In this document: positions 23,101 to 32,942 of the stretch, in pieces
Layout of the letters: every line of letters begins with the position of its first letter
How positions within the stretch are numbered: the first letter of the stretch is position 1
Assembly: GCA_021292105.1 (NCBI GenBank)
Contig: CM037867.1
Location: 17,682,386 to 17,746,385, forward strand
Reading direction: 5' to 3'
DNA: 64,000 nucleotides
DNA from: Anadara kagoshimensis
Taxonomy: Eukaryota; Mollusca; Bivalvia; Arcoida; Arcidae
Position numbers and translations under genes: made by a program
Notes under the pieces: generated by a model
Told to the model about the DNA's origin: nothing
Seen by the model: only the letters and a program-made list of their open reading frames with translations
Databases searched by the model: none

Positions 23101-26100
23101 AAGATTCTTTCAGTTATATAGAGACAGCCTTTTTCAATCTTAAAGCTTTCGCTTTCACTAATTCGTAATATGTCCTTAATGTTATTCAATAATTGTTTGT
23201 TAATAATTCATATTTAGTTAAAGGAATTTTAAAGACATCTTCAAACAAAAATCTTTTAAATGGATGTCATTACCTATATTGAATTTTACGCATCATAAGA
23301 AATCCATAACGGTCCCATTAAGACTTTTTATGAAGATACTCTACTTTGTCAAAGGTATTACAAATTATATCCGATTAATCAATAAAGCATGTCTGATGTT
23401 AGTAATTAGTTGTCATGGTGATGATGTGCTTAACGCATCCTTTTAAAATATTTATCGGACATGGTAGTAAAATCGTTACTGGTAATTTATGATCAATGGT
23501 ATGTAATACTAAGTACATAAACTTATAATAATTTGCTTTATTTATTTTGAAATGTTTTAATACGCTATGATTGAGCTTGTTTCACATAAAGGAACTTTAT
23601 ACATTGAAGCAAGTCGCTTACAAACAAATGCTGACACAGGGGTAATGCAAGGACCTTAAACTTGTAGTTTTATGGGCGTCATCACAATATTAATTGTTCA
23701 CGGGTATTACGTCTTTCTATATCCAATATAATCCTGGATATATTTGATGTATCATAGTCCCCTGTCCCTTTCATTCCACACGTGACGCTGTTGGTAGAGA
23801 CAGTATCTATACCCTCCCGAAGAACCCAGTCTCATTTCACTGGTGTAAGTTCACATGTTTTACCTTATTTGGGTTTTCAAAGGCTTTACTTTGCTTTTGG
23901 ATTGGGATTTGTACATGACTCGTCGTTTGTGTTTGATATAATTCACTCTATACCGGTGATATTGTTTGCCTGCTTGCATCGGTTGTTATATAGGGCATGA
24001 ACATCGCGATATGCAAATAAAAATCATCTAAATATCTTAAAGATTCCAATGTAGATTTTGAAGGAGTAAATGTGTATTTCACTAAACACTAGGAAGAACA
24101 AAACTTGGCATTCAAAGAGAAAACAGCCACACTAAAACATTAATCAGAAATATACATTTATTTGTTAAGACGTTTTATTACTTAAACTCGCCGTGACGAT
24201 GCAATTTAAGATTTAAGTTATCATCAAAATCATAAGCGGTCAGTAGGACACGTGATAAAATCGGGAGAACTTGCGAGATTCCCGGACAAGATCGCTTAAA
24301 TCATTCCGTCACGTGACCAGAGTTGTTAACTATATGTTGTGACTTCAGTCACCTGGTCAGATTTTATCCGTTTGTTTAAATAGTTGGCAGATTGTTAGCG
24401 GATATAGATAAAACAATTTTCTGCTTGGTAAAATATTATAGATATAATTTTTTATATACACATTGTTAACTGGATAGGCTAATTATTTGACTGAAAGATA
24501 GAAATCACCTTTAAAATTTTGGATTGTAATTTTAGAGCCAACAGTTTTATTTTTTGGCCAAAAAACAAAAAAGAAGCGTTTTAGAATTTAATTTAGAACC
24601 AACAGATCTATTTTTGCCAAAATAGAAATGGTCTGTTTTATGAGGTATGGTCTGATTAAATTTTTAAGTTCCAACATTACTATAATTTCGCTTGCTACAA
24701 TCCAATTCTACTTGATATGGAAAGCTATAGGGGTGTCTAATTACGTCCTACAGAAGACGTTACCACTGTCTCGCCTATGGGGTACGCTTGATTCCAGGAG
24801 TCTGGGGAAGGGATTTTTTTATAGTGATGTATCCACGTTATATAAGGCGCCTGCGTACGGGCACACAAAAGTACACATACATCTACAGGAGAGGGCCCAT
24901 AAATTGACTAAAAATAATAAATCATCATCAAATGTATGGTTTTTATCCCCCCTCTCTCTCTTTCTCTTGCTGATATTAATGCCCATAACGGTGAACCCAT
25001 CAGCATATACAGCAGCTGTACAACATATTCCTAGTGAACACAATTTGTATCAGCGAACAAGTTAAGTTAAGACATCTTTTTTGTACCCCACCCATTCAAT
25101 TCTGATTTTTTTTCACGGAAATGGTTTTATTTCGTCATTTCTGTGCTTTTTTTTCAAATCAAAACTCAAATTTTAGTAGAGGGTACAAATAGTATTTTTA
25201 TCGTCAAATAACGAATCCAATTTAAGTTACTATATTGTACATATCTTGTTATGAATATATTTCTTAATATTTTTATTTAAAACTATTTTAAAAACCATAC
25301 ACCAACTCAGTATATGTTAATACCTGGTGTTACGTATACAGGTATCGACGGATTATTGAATATCGTACGGGTGAGATTATAGATTACGGGCTTAAAATCG
25401 GGACACACAATCATATATTAATGACCCTGAACTAATCTGACAGTGGGTCTTAAACGACTCGTGTGTAGAAGGTTGTTCATAACCCTATATGTTACCATTT
25501 AACTAAGTTAAATTATTGACGGTAGTTATTTAAGAACTTGTACAGAACAGGCCTGTCGAAAGTTTAACACCAAGCTCATGGATTGGTGCGGAATTGACGT
25601 ATCGCCGGTCATACTTTTTCTGTTCCGACACTGGCCGCGGTTACAGTACCAAAGCAACAAATGACGTATTAGTGTCTATGGTGTCAAGAAACGTCAAAAT
25701 TCAGGATGAGTTTTTATTCTTTTTGCGTGTAAATCAAGCATGCCGGCCATTTGTCGGAACATTGTGGGCGTGGCCGTCGATCCGTCAATTGGCAGCTCAT
25801 CTCAACCTCTCGTTAGCTATGTCTCCACAGCTGTTTTTTTTTACTTCTGCATATTCCTGGTCACTAGCTATCCATATCTCGACCAATTGGCAGACGAGCT
25901 TTGACTCCTTTTCATAAGCTCAGTGTTAAATTTTCGACAGGTCTGTACTGTATATATCTTTAAAGAAGTGGCAGTATATTATTTAAATACTTATTAATAT
26001 TATAACTAAATGACATAATATTAGTTTAACTTATCTACGTGAGGTTGGGGTTTGGTTCAATGATGTTTTGTCCCGTTTTATAAGTCATTGCTACCCCGCG

Positions 26101-29100
26101 ATGGTCTTAGATACAGGACCTATATATTCGTGTATTGTCAAAGAGCAATGGGTAATTTCCTGATGGGATTTCAGACTTCTGAAACTACAACCCCGTCATA
26201 GCGTATAATAAAACCAGGTATGACTTCATTCTGTAACTCCTTTCATTAGATTTATGTATTTTCTGGGAAATTTTGTCACAGCGTCATGTGCTCTTTTATT
26301 TATTTTTTTACGAAATAATAGCACGTGGCAAATAAAAATTCAAAAGTAGCACCTGACAACGGAAATGTTTAAAATGGCTTGGTTCCGTCATTTGGAAGCC
26401 TTTTAGCGAGTCGAAAATAAAGGCTTGGTTCCGTCATTTGGAAGCCTTTTAGTGAGTCGAAAATAAAGGCTTGGTTCCGTCATTTGGAAGTCTTTCAGTG
26501 AGTTGAAAATAAAATATTAGCAGGAGGCCTTCCAAAAACATATTCTAAGTACAGAGACAAGAAAACATTAAGAAAGCAACCACCATTAGGATTTTTGCCA
26601 TTGTTTATTTTTTCAGATGGGACCTCGGTAATCGGGTGGTCTACAGATCCCGGCTCCGCTCACCACCCACCATCAAATCGTACACGGCCAGGTTCTAGTG
26701 CAAGGAAGTTTATCATATTGGTTTGCCGAAAGGACGTGATTCCGGTTTCCTTCAGCCTATCATCCCTAAACTGACAACCTTGGTGGGCTATTTTTGAGTA
26801 TAGAAAAATAGTAGAGTTCGGAAAAACATAGACCCTTGATTGTTTCAATAAAGTTTACAGTATAGAGCAACGTAAAGACCTTTTGTTTTATGTCACATTA
26901 CGTATATATACGGAAGAATCCGTAAAACGGAAACCTGTCTATTTTAAACATACTTTGTTTCGACCATACAATTGGTATTGTTTGTAAATAAATCTTATTC
27001 CCACCGACAATCTGTCCAACCTTAACAAAATCATCCAATCTGGAAGACCCATTCACACTTTTGGAAAACATCGAAATCGTGAACGGTAAAATCGATAGGT
27101 GGTTATTCAGAGACAATCCCTGAATAGTCCAATAAATTTATTGGTTTCAGATCCAGAAAACCTTCGATTTTTCCATGGTTAAGAGTGACAGACACATATC
27201 CCGATTGGTCCATTACTACATGTATTCAAATTTAGACTCTGGCAATAGCGACAGTCTCTGGAAAGTGCCTTTGAGTACAAATAGCTCCTGAATATCATTT
27301 ATAAAGTCTTCAGTTATTTATTAGTTTCTATTGACATAAAGAACAAACGTGTATAATCATTGCGTAATGTACACTGATGAAATATACACATGTCACACTC
27401 TGGCGTCTGACTTTTATTTAAACGCCACTTAACAAACGAGAAAGTCATCTAGTATTTGTTTTATAAAGTGCTGATAAAATCACTGGACTACATTTTAAAT
27501 CGTTATAATTATACTTTAAGCGAATTTTGAAAGACTGAAGAGGTATTTCTATCACCCAACCCACAATCAAATCCATAATGGCATGTCCGTCAACCCACCC
27601 ACTTTCCCAATTCATGTCCATACTATTGCTGTCACACCACCCATCCACGTCTAAACCATCATGTCCGTCAAGTTTGCGCATTGGTAAAGTTTTCGCGCGC
27701 TATCATTGTCAAATGATGTCGTCCTAAAAACTCTTTTTGCATTGTTGGTATAACAGACAAAACAAATGAACAAAGAAAACAAGAACGTCGAAAATTAGTG
27801 ATATCACAGCATACAGAAAATAGCAATGGATTGGTCACGTACTGAGAATAACCAACAGCAGAATACGTACAACAGCACTGAAGGAAAGAGAAAAGTTGGC
27901 CAACCATTTGAAGACAACATGGAGTAGAACTACCGAACAAGAAAGATCACAACTGGACTGGAGCAGTTGGGCGTCAGCAAGGACGGCAGCCAAGAACAGA
28001 TAAAGATGGAGATGGGGTATCTGGACCTTATGTGACAGCGAGCATGACGACCATTGGTGAGGCGAGGTGAGACGAGACAAAACAAGTGTCCATTGTGGTG
28101 GGATATTACTATGTCCCCTAACCCACCCACCCATAGAAAGCATTTGCATCCAAATTGAATAAATTGGACCAAATGGAACCCAGACACAGAATAACGAAAG
28201 GCACAAGAACATAACTTCCCTATATTGTTATGTCGTTTTGAAAATATCAGACAATGGTTATGTGAATAATAATAAAACGTGTCGCAGCAAAACCAATGTC
28301 CCTAATGTTGAGGGCATAATATTAATAAGCCTATCATCAATTCCTGAGAAATACAAAGTGTTTAGTTGACCACCCTTTCCACTTATTTCGTCTTGTGATA
28401 TGTTTTAATCAGTTAATCAACTTGTTCATTTATGAGACGAAATTAAAAAAAAAAAAAAGATACCGACATACTTTGTCGGTTTATTTCTTAACTTGCGTGT
28501 CGGTGCACCGTTTTTTAATTATGCCTGTAACGGATCTTAATTTAAAAAAAAATAATTTTGAAAAATTGAAAATTTAACATGGGTAGTTCATGGTGACTGA
28601 ATATTGTCAGAATCAAACACAAACATACCGGTCCATGTTCAAATCACAATCCAAAAAAAAAGCAAAGTAAAAACTTTGGATACTGTCAAATAAATTAAAG
28701 CATTTCATTCCATACAGATTATACAGCATTTCAATAATATTTAAAGTGAGAAACAAAATGTTACACAATACACGTTAAATCATTTAAATCCCCATCCACC
28801 CTTAAAGTACTCGTCCCCCTCCATCTTTAAAGTACTAAGGACCCTCCTTGATTTACGAGGCAGACCTGGCCCTTTTGACATCGTGGGGGTAATTAAAAGT
28901 CCAAGAAGTCATTCCACATGATTGAGGCTTTAAAGTAATACAGTGCCTCACACCAAACTAAATTAACCGCTAACAATATCCCTTATCTCGATATAAGAGG
29001 CTAGATTTTAGATTTTAAAATGTGCGAGTAATTAAATTCCGCCAATAATGAATCACATGCATACATATCGAGGTATTTAAATGGAATTACATATCGGTGG

Positions 29101-29125
29101 ATTTAAATAAAAATAAAGTTACTTA

Positions 29126-29183
<58 letters not shown>

Positions 29184-29442
29184 CATCTTTGGTCTGAGAA
29201 AAATTATTAGCTCCAACACCGTCCTGGTGGCACCACCTACAATATAGGGGACAAAGGTAATCTCCCATCTACGGAATGTTAGTGAAAATGCTCTGAAACG
29301 TATTTTCAATGGAGTGGGTTAGGTTATGTGGGGGACATTTGACACATGTCCCTACAAAAAATGCGCCCCTATTGCAGGTAAATGGGCTACTGTACATCCT
29401 ATTTATCTCACTCTCTCCCCACTTTAATTGTAAAATTGTGTA

Positions 29443-29494
<52 letters not shown>

Positions 29495-29896
29495 TTACGG
29501 TGTGCGTTGGTACGTCTAGATGCACGTATGTACGTGCACGATGACTGTCCATAATTTAATGATCTTTTTAATTAAATACAACCAAAAGTAAATAAATTAG
29601 TACACTTCACAATTCAGAGCATTTAATATTTACTTAAAACCACTTTGCCCTTGATACGATAGCAGGCACGAACTTTGTCAATAATTAACCTTATAGAAGA
29701 ATGAAAATTAGTTAACTGAACCACTCGAATATGAAGTAGAGGGGGGTTGTACAAAATTTAAAATCACTTACTTTTGGTGCCATGTAGGAGGGCCGGGTAT
29801 CCATATATCGACATCCTCCTTAAGCTTTCCCGTCCCCCATTCAGTGGGGACTTTGGGGTCGTGATCCACCGGGGGAAATAGCTGTATTGATGTCAT
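9892..29896 (-). CDS. SPMIP4: Sperm microtubule inner protein 4 orthologue (C7orf31-like), 8 exons
   Basis: Exons: 29772-29896 (ATG at 29894-29896), 20058-20128, 17504-17533, 14561-14751, 13762-13850, 12986-13246, 11917-12044 and 9892-11449; every one has GT-AG borders. Together they give about 817 residues, longer than vertebrate C7orf31 (about 590) because of a large middle region in the last exon. Landmarks shared with the vertebrate protein, in order, are an LPKPQDSTMG segment, EHPYSSH...FPNFISSEDP, NVERDQWQTTY...GIGP, PPRPFEGRLAR, and near the end RPQTYLLRMQDSF with KTDIRRKFH. The family binds the inner wall of axonemal doublet microtubules in sperm flagella. Exon 2 opens in the right frame but must shift by one base before its donor to join exon 3, so a base is missing near 20070-20074 as given. 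An RFX X-box-like half site lies about 110 bp upstream of the ATG. Confidence 0.88.
11610..11765 (+). repeat. Dispersed repeat, TTCCGGARCACC family, in SPMIP4 intron 7
   Basis: Contains GAGCTAGACAGGAGTTGC, TTCCGGAGCACCC, GGAAGTGCACCTG and TTTTTACTTTGTTTTTGGGG in family order. Confidence 0.5.
12045..12985. other. SPMIP4 intron 6
   Basis: AT-rich intron. From 12291 (TACTGTAAAGTCGCAAATA) it resembles the TACTGTAAAC MITE at 18871-19083, but no clear right end is visible. Nothing else recognised. Confidence 0.35.
14005..14059. repeat. (CT)n microsatellite
   Basis: About 27 perfect CT units inside SPMIP4 intron 4. Confidence 0.95.
15195..15243. repeat. (TG/CG)n microsatellite near the 5' end of the helitron-like element
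   Basis: GTGTGTATGTGCGTGCGTGC and onward. Simple repeats just inside the 5' end are common in elements with a tandem core. Confidence 0.8.
15690..17080. repeat. 145-bp tandem array, about 9.5 units
   Basis: CGAAAACTAT recurs at 15711, 15856, 16001, 16146, 16291, 16436, 16581, 16726, 16871 and 17016, exactly 145 bp apart with no length change. Units are highly similar. Most contain GGTTCAAAGGTCAAGGTCA, in which GGTTCA-A-AGGTCA is a DR1 element and TCAAGGTCA an ERR/FTZ-F1 type monomer site. The last unit decays after 17070. Confidence 0.97.
17534..20057. other. SPMIP4 intron 2
   Basis: AT-rich intron with a MITE (18871-19083) and a partial SINE A (19870-19990). The rest shows no feature I can name. 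Confidence 0.4.
18871..19083. mobile_element. MITE with TACTGTAAAC / GTTTACAGTA ends
   Basis: The left end reads TACTGTAAACCTATTTAATT and TTATTTTCGCGGTAT; the right end reads TATACCGCGAAAATAAAAAC and GTTTACAGTA. These are inverted repeats of about 45 bp with a few mismatches. The TA at each outer end could be the target duplication, so a Tc1/mariner origin is possible. Confidence 0.75.
20058..20128 (-). CDS. SPMIP4: SPMIP4 exon 2, one-base frame defect
   Basis: Acceptor TATTTTAG|GGGAGAACC and donor AATT|GTAAGT are both strong. The entry frame reads GEPVDQYYTLTKLKLSNV, fitting PVEQFYYLTQ in vertebrates. The next exon (LPKPQDSTMG) needs the frame whose last codons here are AGT-AAT-GAT-GAA-TT (SNDEL), fitting GNDSL. 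The two frames differ by one base between about 20070 and 20074 (GTAGAAGTAATG). With one extra A, the protein reads through. It is a sequence error or a true frameshift; a weak in-phase donor (AA|GTTAAG) inside the exon is an alternative. Confidence 0.75.
20149..20179. repeat. (AAT)n microsatellite beside SPMIP4 exon 2
   Basis: About ten ATA/AAT units lie just upstream of the exon 2 acceptor. Confidence 0.85.
20471..20493 (+). promoter_or_regulatory. CRE plus RFX X-box-like pair upstream of the Myb/SANT ORF
   Basis: TGACGTCA (a full CREB/ATF palindrome) is followed at once by GTTGCTAGGCAA, close to an RFX X-box. The pair lies about 125 bp before the ATG at 20616. Positions and spacing look promoter-like; binding is inferred. 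Confidence 0.4.
20616..21680 (+). pseudogene. Myb/SANT-like DNA-binding protein gene, broken into two reading frames
   Basis: The first frame (20616-20972, 118 residues) has a Myb/SANT-like domain of the NAIF1/MSANTD type: RRKPNLSRRQQDILLQEVV, then WEQITDKINQV, then TVRRKWINW and a basic helix, ending in TPIEIVFLK before TAG. The second frame (open from about 21040 to 21680) has an acidic stretch, EIKQES, and a C-terminal coiled coil made of KERLEVEKKRLRVEEKRL-like heptads, the usual partner in this family. Between them are stops and at least one or two frame changes, with no convincing intron. It has no introns and lies antisense in SPMIP4 intron 1. Such genes are linked to PIF/Harbinger transposons or are domesticated copies. 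No transposase lies nearby. Confidence 0.65.
21743..21952. mobile_element. MITE with CCACGCCCACAATGTTCCGACA ends, copy 1
   Basis: Left end: AATTGACGTTTCGCCGACCA, then CGCCCACAATGTTCCGACA. Right end: TGTCGGAACATTGTGGGCG, then TGGCC and TTCAATT. These are long inverted repeats around a 120-bp core with two TGACGT-type sites. Other copies: 25592-25790 and 40253-40461. Confidence 0.85.
22002..22194. mobile_element. MITE of the TGTCGAAAG family, complete copy
   Basis: Begins GTACAGACCTGTCGAAAGTT and ends AACTTTCGACAGGTCTGTAC, a perfect inverse over at least 24 bp. TA flanks CAGACCTG...CAGGTCTG, as for a TA-targeting family. Confidence 0.9.
22735..23092 (-). mobile_element. tRNA-derived SINE family A
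   Basis: Minus-strand head GGTAGCTCAGTTGGAAGAGT with B box GTAGGTTTAAACCCC (degenerate). The 3' end is GGGACGTTAAACACCATTAC. A second partial body precedes it from 22612. Confidence 0.8.
23093..25540. other. Part of SPMIP4 intron 1
   Basis: Holds one dispersed repeat (23775-23935, CCCTCCCGAAGAACCC then TTTACTTTGCTTTTGG) and an imperfect 70-bp duplication at 24520-24620 (GAGCCAACAGTTTTATTTTT / GAACCAACAGATCTATTTTT). An open frame at 24628-25065 has no family match. Nothing else seen. Confidence 0.35.
25541..25948. mobile_element. MITE of the TGTCGAAAG family carrying a second MITE inside
   Basis: Outer ends are TACAGAACAGGCCTGTCGAA and TTTTCGACAGGTCTGTAC. A complete MITE of the other family sits inside at 25592-25790. 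The remaining outer sequence is close to the 193-bp size of the copy at 22002-22194. Confidence 0.85.
25592..25790. mobile_element. MITE with CCACGCCCACAATGTTCCGACA ends, copy 2 (nested)
   Basis: Ends AATTGACGTATCGCCGGTC and TTGTCGGAACATTGTGGGCG...CGTCAATT match the other two copies. The left internal part is more diverged (ATACTTTTTCTGTTCCGACA). A plus frame through it (25594-25917) is chance. Confidence 0.85.
25949..27823. other. Part of SPMIP4 intron 1
   Basis: Contains half of a hairpin repeat (26272-26360, related to 32881-32942), a 46-bp triplet repeat, and a degraded SINE B (26615-26850). Positions 26880-27800 show no clear feature. Confidence 0.35.
26374..26513. repeat. Three tandem 46-bp units
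   Basis: GGCTTGGTTCCGTCATTTGG starts at 26376, 26422 and 26468. Units end GAGTCGAAAATAAA and differ at only a few bases. Confidence 0.95.
27824..28015 (+). pseudogene. LINE reverse-transcriptase ORF, C-terminal tail fragment
   Basis: Plus-strand codons give QWIGHVLRITNSRIRTTALK, then after a frame change near 27885 LKTTWSRTTEQERSQLDWSS and W-A-S-A-R-T-A-A-K-N-R, ending with a stop before RWRW. W-I-G-H-V-L-R followed by T-W-R-x-T and L-D-W-S-S-W is the standard LINE ORF2 tail. It has at least one frameshift and one stop. Confidence 0.7.
28016..29128. other. Part of SPMIP4 intron 1
   Basis: AT-rich; includes a minus-strand dispersed repeat tail at 28600-28690 (GTCCATGTTCAAATCACAAT, then AAAAGCAAAGTAAAAACTTT). 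Nothing else recognised. Confidence 0.35.
29129..29177. repeat. (GA)n microsatellite, near SPMIP4 exon 1
   Basis: CACACACAGAGAGAGA and onward, about 22 GA units. A second (GA)n of about 19 units followed by a G run is at 29450-29495. Both are in intron 1, within 750 bp of exon 1. Confidence 0.95.
29772..29896 (-). CDS. SPMIP4: SPMIP4 exon 1 with start codon
   Basis: The ATG at 29894-29896 opens MTSIQLFPPVDHDPKVPTEW, then GTGKLKEDVDIWIPGPPTWHQ, with donor CAAAA|GTAAGT. The G-x(2)-K-x-D-x(2)-IWIPGPP composition fits other microtubule inner proteins. Upstream sequence has in-frame stops and no better ATG. Confidence 0.85.
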
Positions 29897-30007
29897 AATT
29901 CCTTAATAAGGGGTAAAATATCCCCGTTTTTGTATCAAATATAAGTTTACTTCTATATATACACAGACGGGTAGTGGGTATACGTTAGACCACTTACCGC
30001 GTCGTTG

Positions 30008-30017
30008 GTTGCTATGG
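30008..30017. promoter_or_regulatory. RFX X-box-like half site upstream of SPMIP4
   Basis: GTTGCTATGG, the conserved left half of the X-box, followed by GTTATT instead of a perfect right half. It lies about 112 bp upstream of the SPMIP4 ATG, where X-boxes of cilium genes often sit. Binding is inferred. Confidence 0.4.
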
Positions 30018-30982
30018 GTTATTGTCATGCTAATTAAAAGTAAGGTGCTACCTGTCCGTGAAGTTCCGAATACCTACTGATATATTATTTACCGTAGATT
30101 ACGTTCATTATTTATATACCCGATAGGGAGATAGCTTTAAAAGGTTCCGAATACACGTCTGTTCTATAAAGCGGAAATATTTTTTATCAATATTTAATAG
30201 CGGTATGTAATGGTATTATGTACTAGAGTAGATTTAACACTTGTTAACAAGATGAGGCGTGAAAACAACAAATATATACCACAGGGACGGGAAAAATGTT
30301 GTGGGATGGGCTAAATTTTTAAAATATTTATTTAAATGGGGAAAATCAGTTTAAAGATGGCAAATTCAAAAGTTATAAACTAAACTGCGAGTGTATTTAT
30401 CCATGTATCTGTGAACATGCTTTAAACCAGTCCGTTACTAAAATCTTAAAAATCTTAAAATCTGTCATTTATAATTTTTATCTTAAATTTCTGAATTAAA
30501 ACGCAATTTTTAAATAGTAATTCAGAAACTTTAAATAATAATATGACACTTCCGTTTTGTATTTCCATCGTCTATAATTTCTTTGTATTTTTTTCACAAT
30601 TTTTTTTTTCTTTTTTTTTTTTTTTGCTTTATGCCAATAAATACTATTATTTTTCCAAAAGGTCCGATTCCACCAAGTGTAGACTTTGGAGACAAAACGA
30701 TTTTTTAAGTACAAATGCAGGAAATGTAATTATAGCATAGTTATCGGTAAATGTGAGATGCGGCTTATCGGACCTCGCTTCCTTAATGGAAGTTCCTGAT
30801 TAACTTATTTTGTCAGTACATTAGTTTTGGATTGCAGCGATTATGAGCATGAACCGGCCCATCACAGTATATTAATTTATTTCTACAAGAGAAAATGAAA
30901 CGGATTCATTATGAATGCTTAAAAATCAATACTTTCCACCAGTTTTACTGAGTTGACAGTTTTTACAGAAATACGGCGGTAA
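30018..30982. other. Intergenic, upstream of SPMIP4
   Basis: AT-rich, with a T run at 30599-30626. No gene or repeat family recognised. Confidence 0.35.
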
Positions 30983-30992
30983 ATGGACGGAA

Positions 30993-32690
30993 TCACAGCT
31001 ACGGTAGTACTGAGGTCTCGTATACCTGGCGCGAACAGAAACATAACTACGGTAGTACTGAGGTCTCGTATACCTGGCGCGAACAGAAACATAACTACGG
31101 TAGTACTGAGCTCTCGTATACCTGGCGCGAACAGAAACATAACTACGGCAGTACTGGGCTCTCGTATTCCTGGCGCGAACAGAAACATAACTACGGTAGT
31201 ACTAGGTCCTTCTATGCTGGGCGCGAGCAGAAACATAACTACGGTAGTACTAGGTCCTTCTATGCTGGGCACAAACAGAAACATAACTACGGTAGTACTA
31301 GGTCCTTCTATGCTGGGCGCGAGCAGAAACATAACTACGGTAGTACTGAGGTCTCGTATACCTGGCACGAACAGAAACATAACTACGGTAGTACTAGGTC
31401 CTTCTATCCTGGGCGCGAACAGAAACATAACTACGGTAGTACTAGGTCCTTCTATGCTGGGCGCGAACAGAAACATAACTACGGTAGTACTAGGTCCTTC
31501 TGTACTGGGTGCGGACAGAAACATAACTACCGTAGTACTAGGTCCTTCTATACTGGGCGCGAACAGAAACATAACTACGGTAGTACAAGGTCCTTCTATG
31601 CTGGGCGCGAACAGAAACATAACTACGGTAGTACTAGGTCCTTCTATACTGGGCGCGAACAGAAACATAACTATGGTAGTACTAGGTCCTTCTATACTGG
31701 GCGCGAACAGAAACATAACTACAGTAGTACTAGGTCCTTCTATGCTGGGCGCGAACAGAAACATAACTACGGTAGTACAAGGTCATTCTATGCTGGGCGC
31801 GAACAGAAACATAGCTATGGTAGTCACTAGGTCCTTCTATGCTGGGTGCGAACAGAAACATAACTACGGTAGTCACTAGGTCCTTCTGTACTGGGCGCGA
31901 ACAGAAACATAACTACGGTAGTATACTAGGTCCTTCTATACTGGGCGCGAACAGAAACATAACTACGGTAGTACTAGGTCCTTCTGTACTGGGTGCGGAC
32001 AGAAACATAACTACGGTAGTACAAGGTCCTTCTATGCTGGGCGCGAACAGAAACATAACTATGGTAGTCACTAGGTCCTTCTATGCTGGGCGCGAACAGA
32101 AACATAACTACGGTAGTACTAGGTCCTTCTATACTGGGCGCGAACAGAAACATAACTACGGTAGTCACTAGGTCCTTCTGTACTGGGCGCGAACAGAAAC
32201 ATAACTACGGTAGTACTAGGTCCTTCTATACTGGGCGCGAACAGAAACAAAATTACATTAGTACTGGGTCCCTCTATAGGGAGTGCGAACAGAACCTAAC
32301 TGACTATGGTAGTTTTAGGTCCTTCTATACTGGGCGTGAACAGAAATATAACTACGGTAGTCACTTGATCCTTCTATACTGGGCGCGAACAGAAACAAAA
32401 ATACATTAGTACTGGGTCCCTCTATAGGGAGCGCGAACAGAACCTCACTGACTATGGTAGTAATAGGTCCTTCTATACTGGGCGCGGCAGAAACAAAATT
32501 GCATTAGTATTGGGTCCCTCCATACAGAGCGCGAACAGAACCTTAACTATATAGCAGTATACCAGATCCTTCTATACTGGGCGCGGGCAGAAACAAAAAT
32601 ACAGTAGTACTGGGCCCCTCCATACAGAGCGCGAACAGAACCTTAACTATATAGTAGTATACCCTGTAACTCTATACTGGGTGTGACAGT
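30993..32690. repeat. 48-bp minisatellite, about 35 units
   Basis: The unit is GGTAGTACTAGGTCCTTCTA then TRCTGGGCGCGAACAGAAAC and ATAACTAC. The first four units carry a variant (GAGGTCTCGTATACCTGG). After 32230 the units decay into a longer alternating form (ACAGAACCTAACTGACTATG). Because 48 is a multiple of 3, long frames stay open on both strands (plus repeats of NITTVVLGPSMLGANR, minus repeats of MFLFAPSIEGPSTTVV), broken only where a base is added (GTCACTAGG). I regard the frames as by-products. Degraded unit traces reach 33200. Confidence 0.95.
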
Positions 32691-32880
32691 ATTAGCTTTC
32701 TTACACTGGACAAGACAGTACTCTCTATATTAAGCATGAAAATATTAGGCTACGACAGTCATAGGCCCCTCTATACTAGGTGCAAAGTACTAATGTATAA
32801 ACAAAAATGGTTTACACTCAAATTTTTGTAATTTTCTCAAAACCCAGATGAAAATAGATAAGAAAATGGAAAGGCAGCTA

Positions 32881-32942
32881 TGTCATGTGCTACTTTTGAA
32901 TGATATTATTTCATAAAAATTCAAAAGTAGCACATGACAGCT
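32881..32942. repeat. Small hairpin repeat, TGTCATGTGCTACTTTTGAAT
   Basis: TGTCATGTGCTACTTTTGAAT at 32881-32901 is inverted at 32919-32939 (ATTCAAAAGTAGCACATGACA), with a 17-base loop. Related pieces: 26272-26360 and 22433-22460. Confidence 0.85.

Noticed and set aside
24628-25065. 145-codon plus-strand open frame in SPMIP4 intron 1
   Set aside because: No recognised domain, odd composition, AT-rich low-complexity ends, no promoter or splice evidence. Most likely a chance frame.
25594-25917. 107-codon plus-strand open frame
   Set aside because: It is a translation of the nested MITE; the sister copies do not keep the frame.
27835-28212. Minus-strand frames of 85-125 codons
   Set aside because: They are the reverse of the plus-strand LINE tail at 27824-28015 and share no known family.
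30983-31879. Long open frame of NITTVVLGPSMLGANR repeats, and its minus-strand partner
   Set aside because: The period of 48 bp keeps any stop-free frame open. Frames exist on both strands and break at single-base additions. This is a minisatellite.
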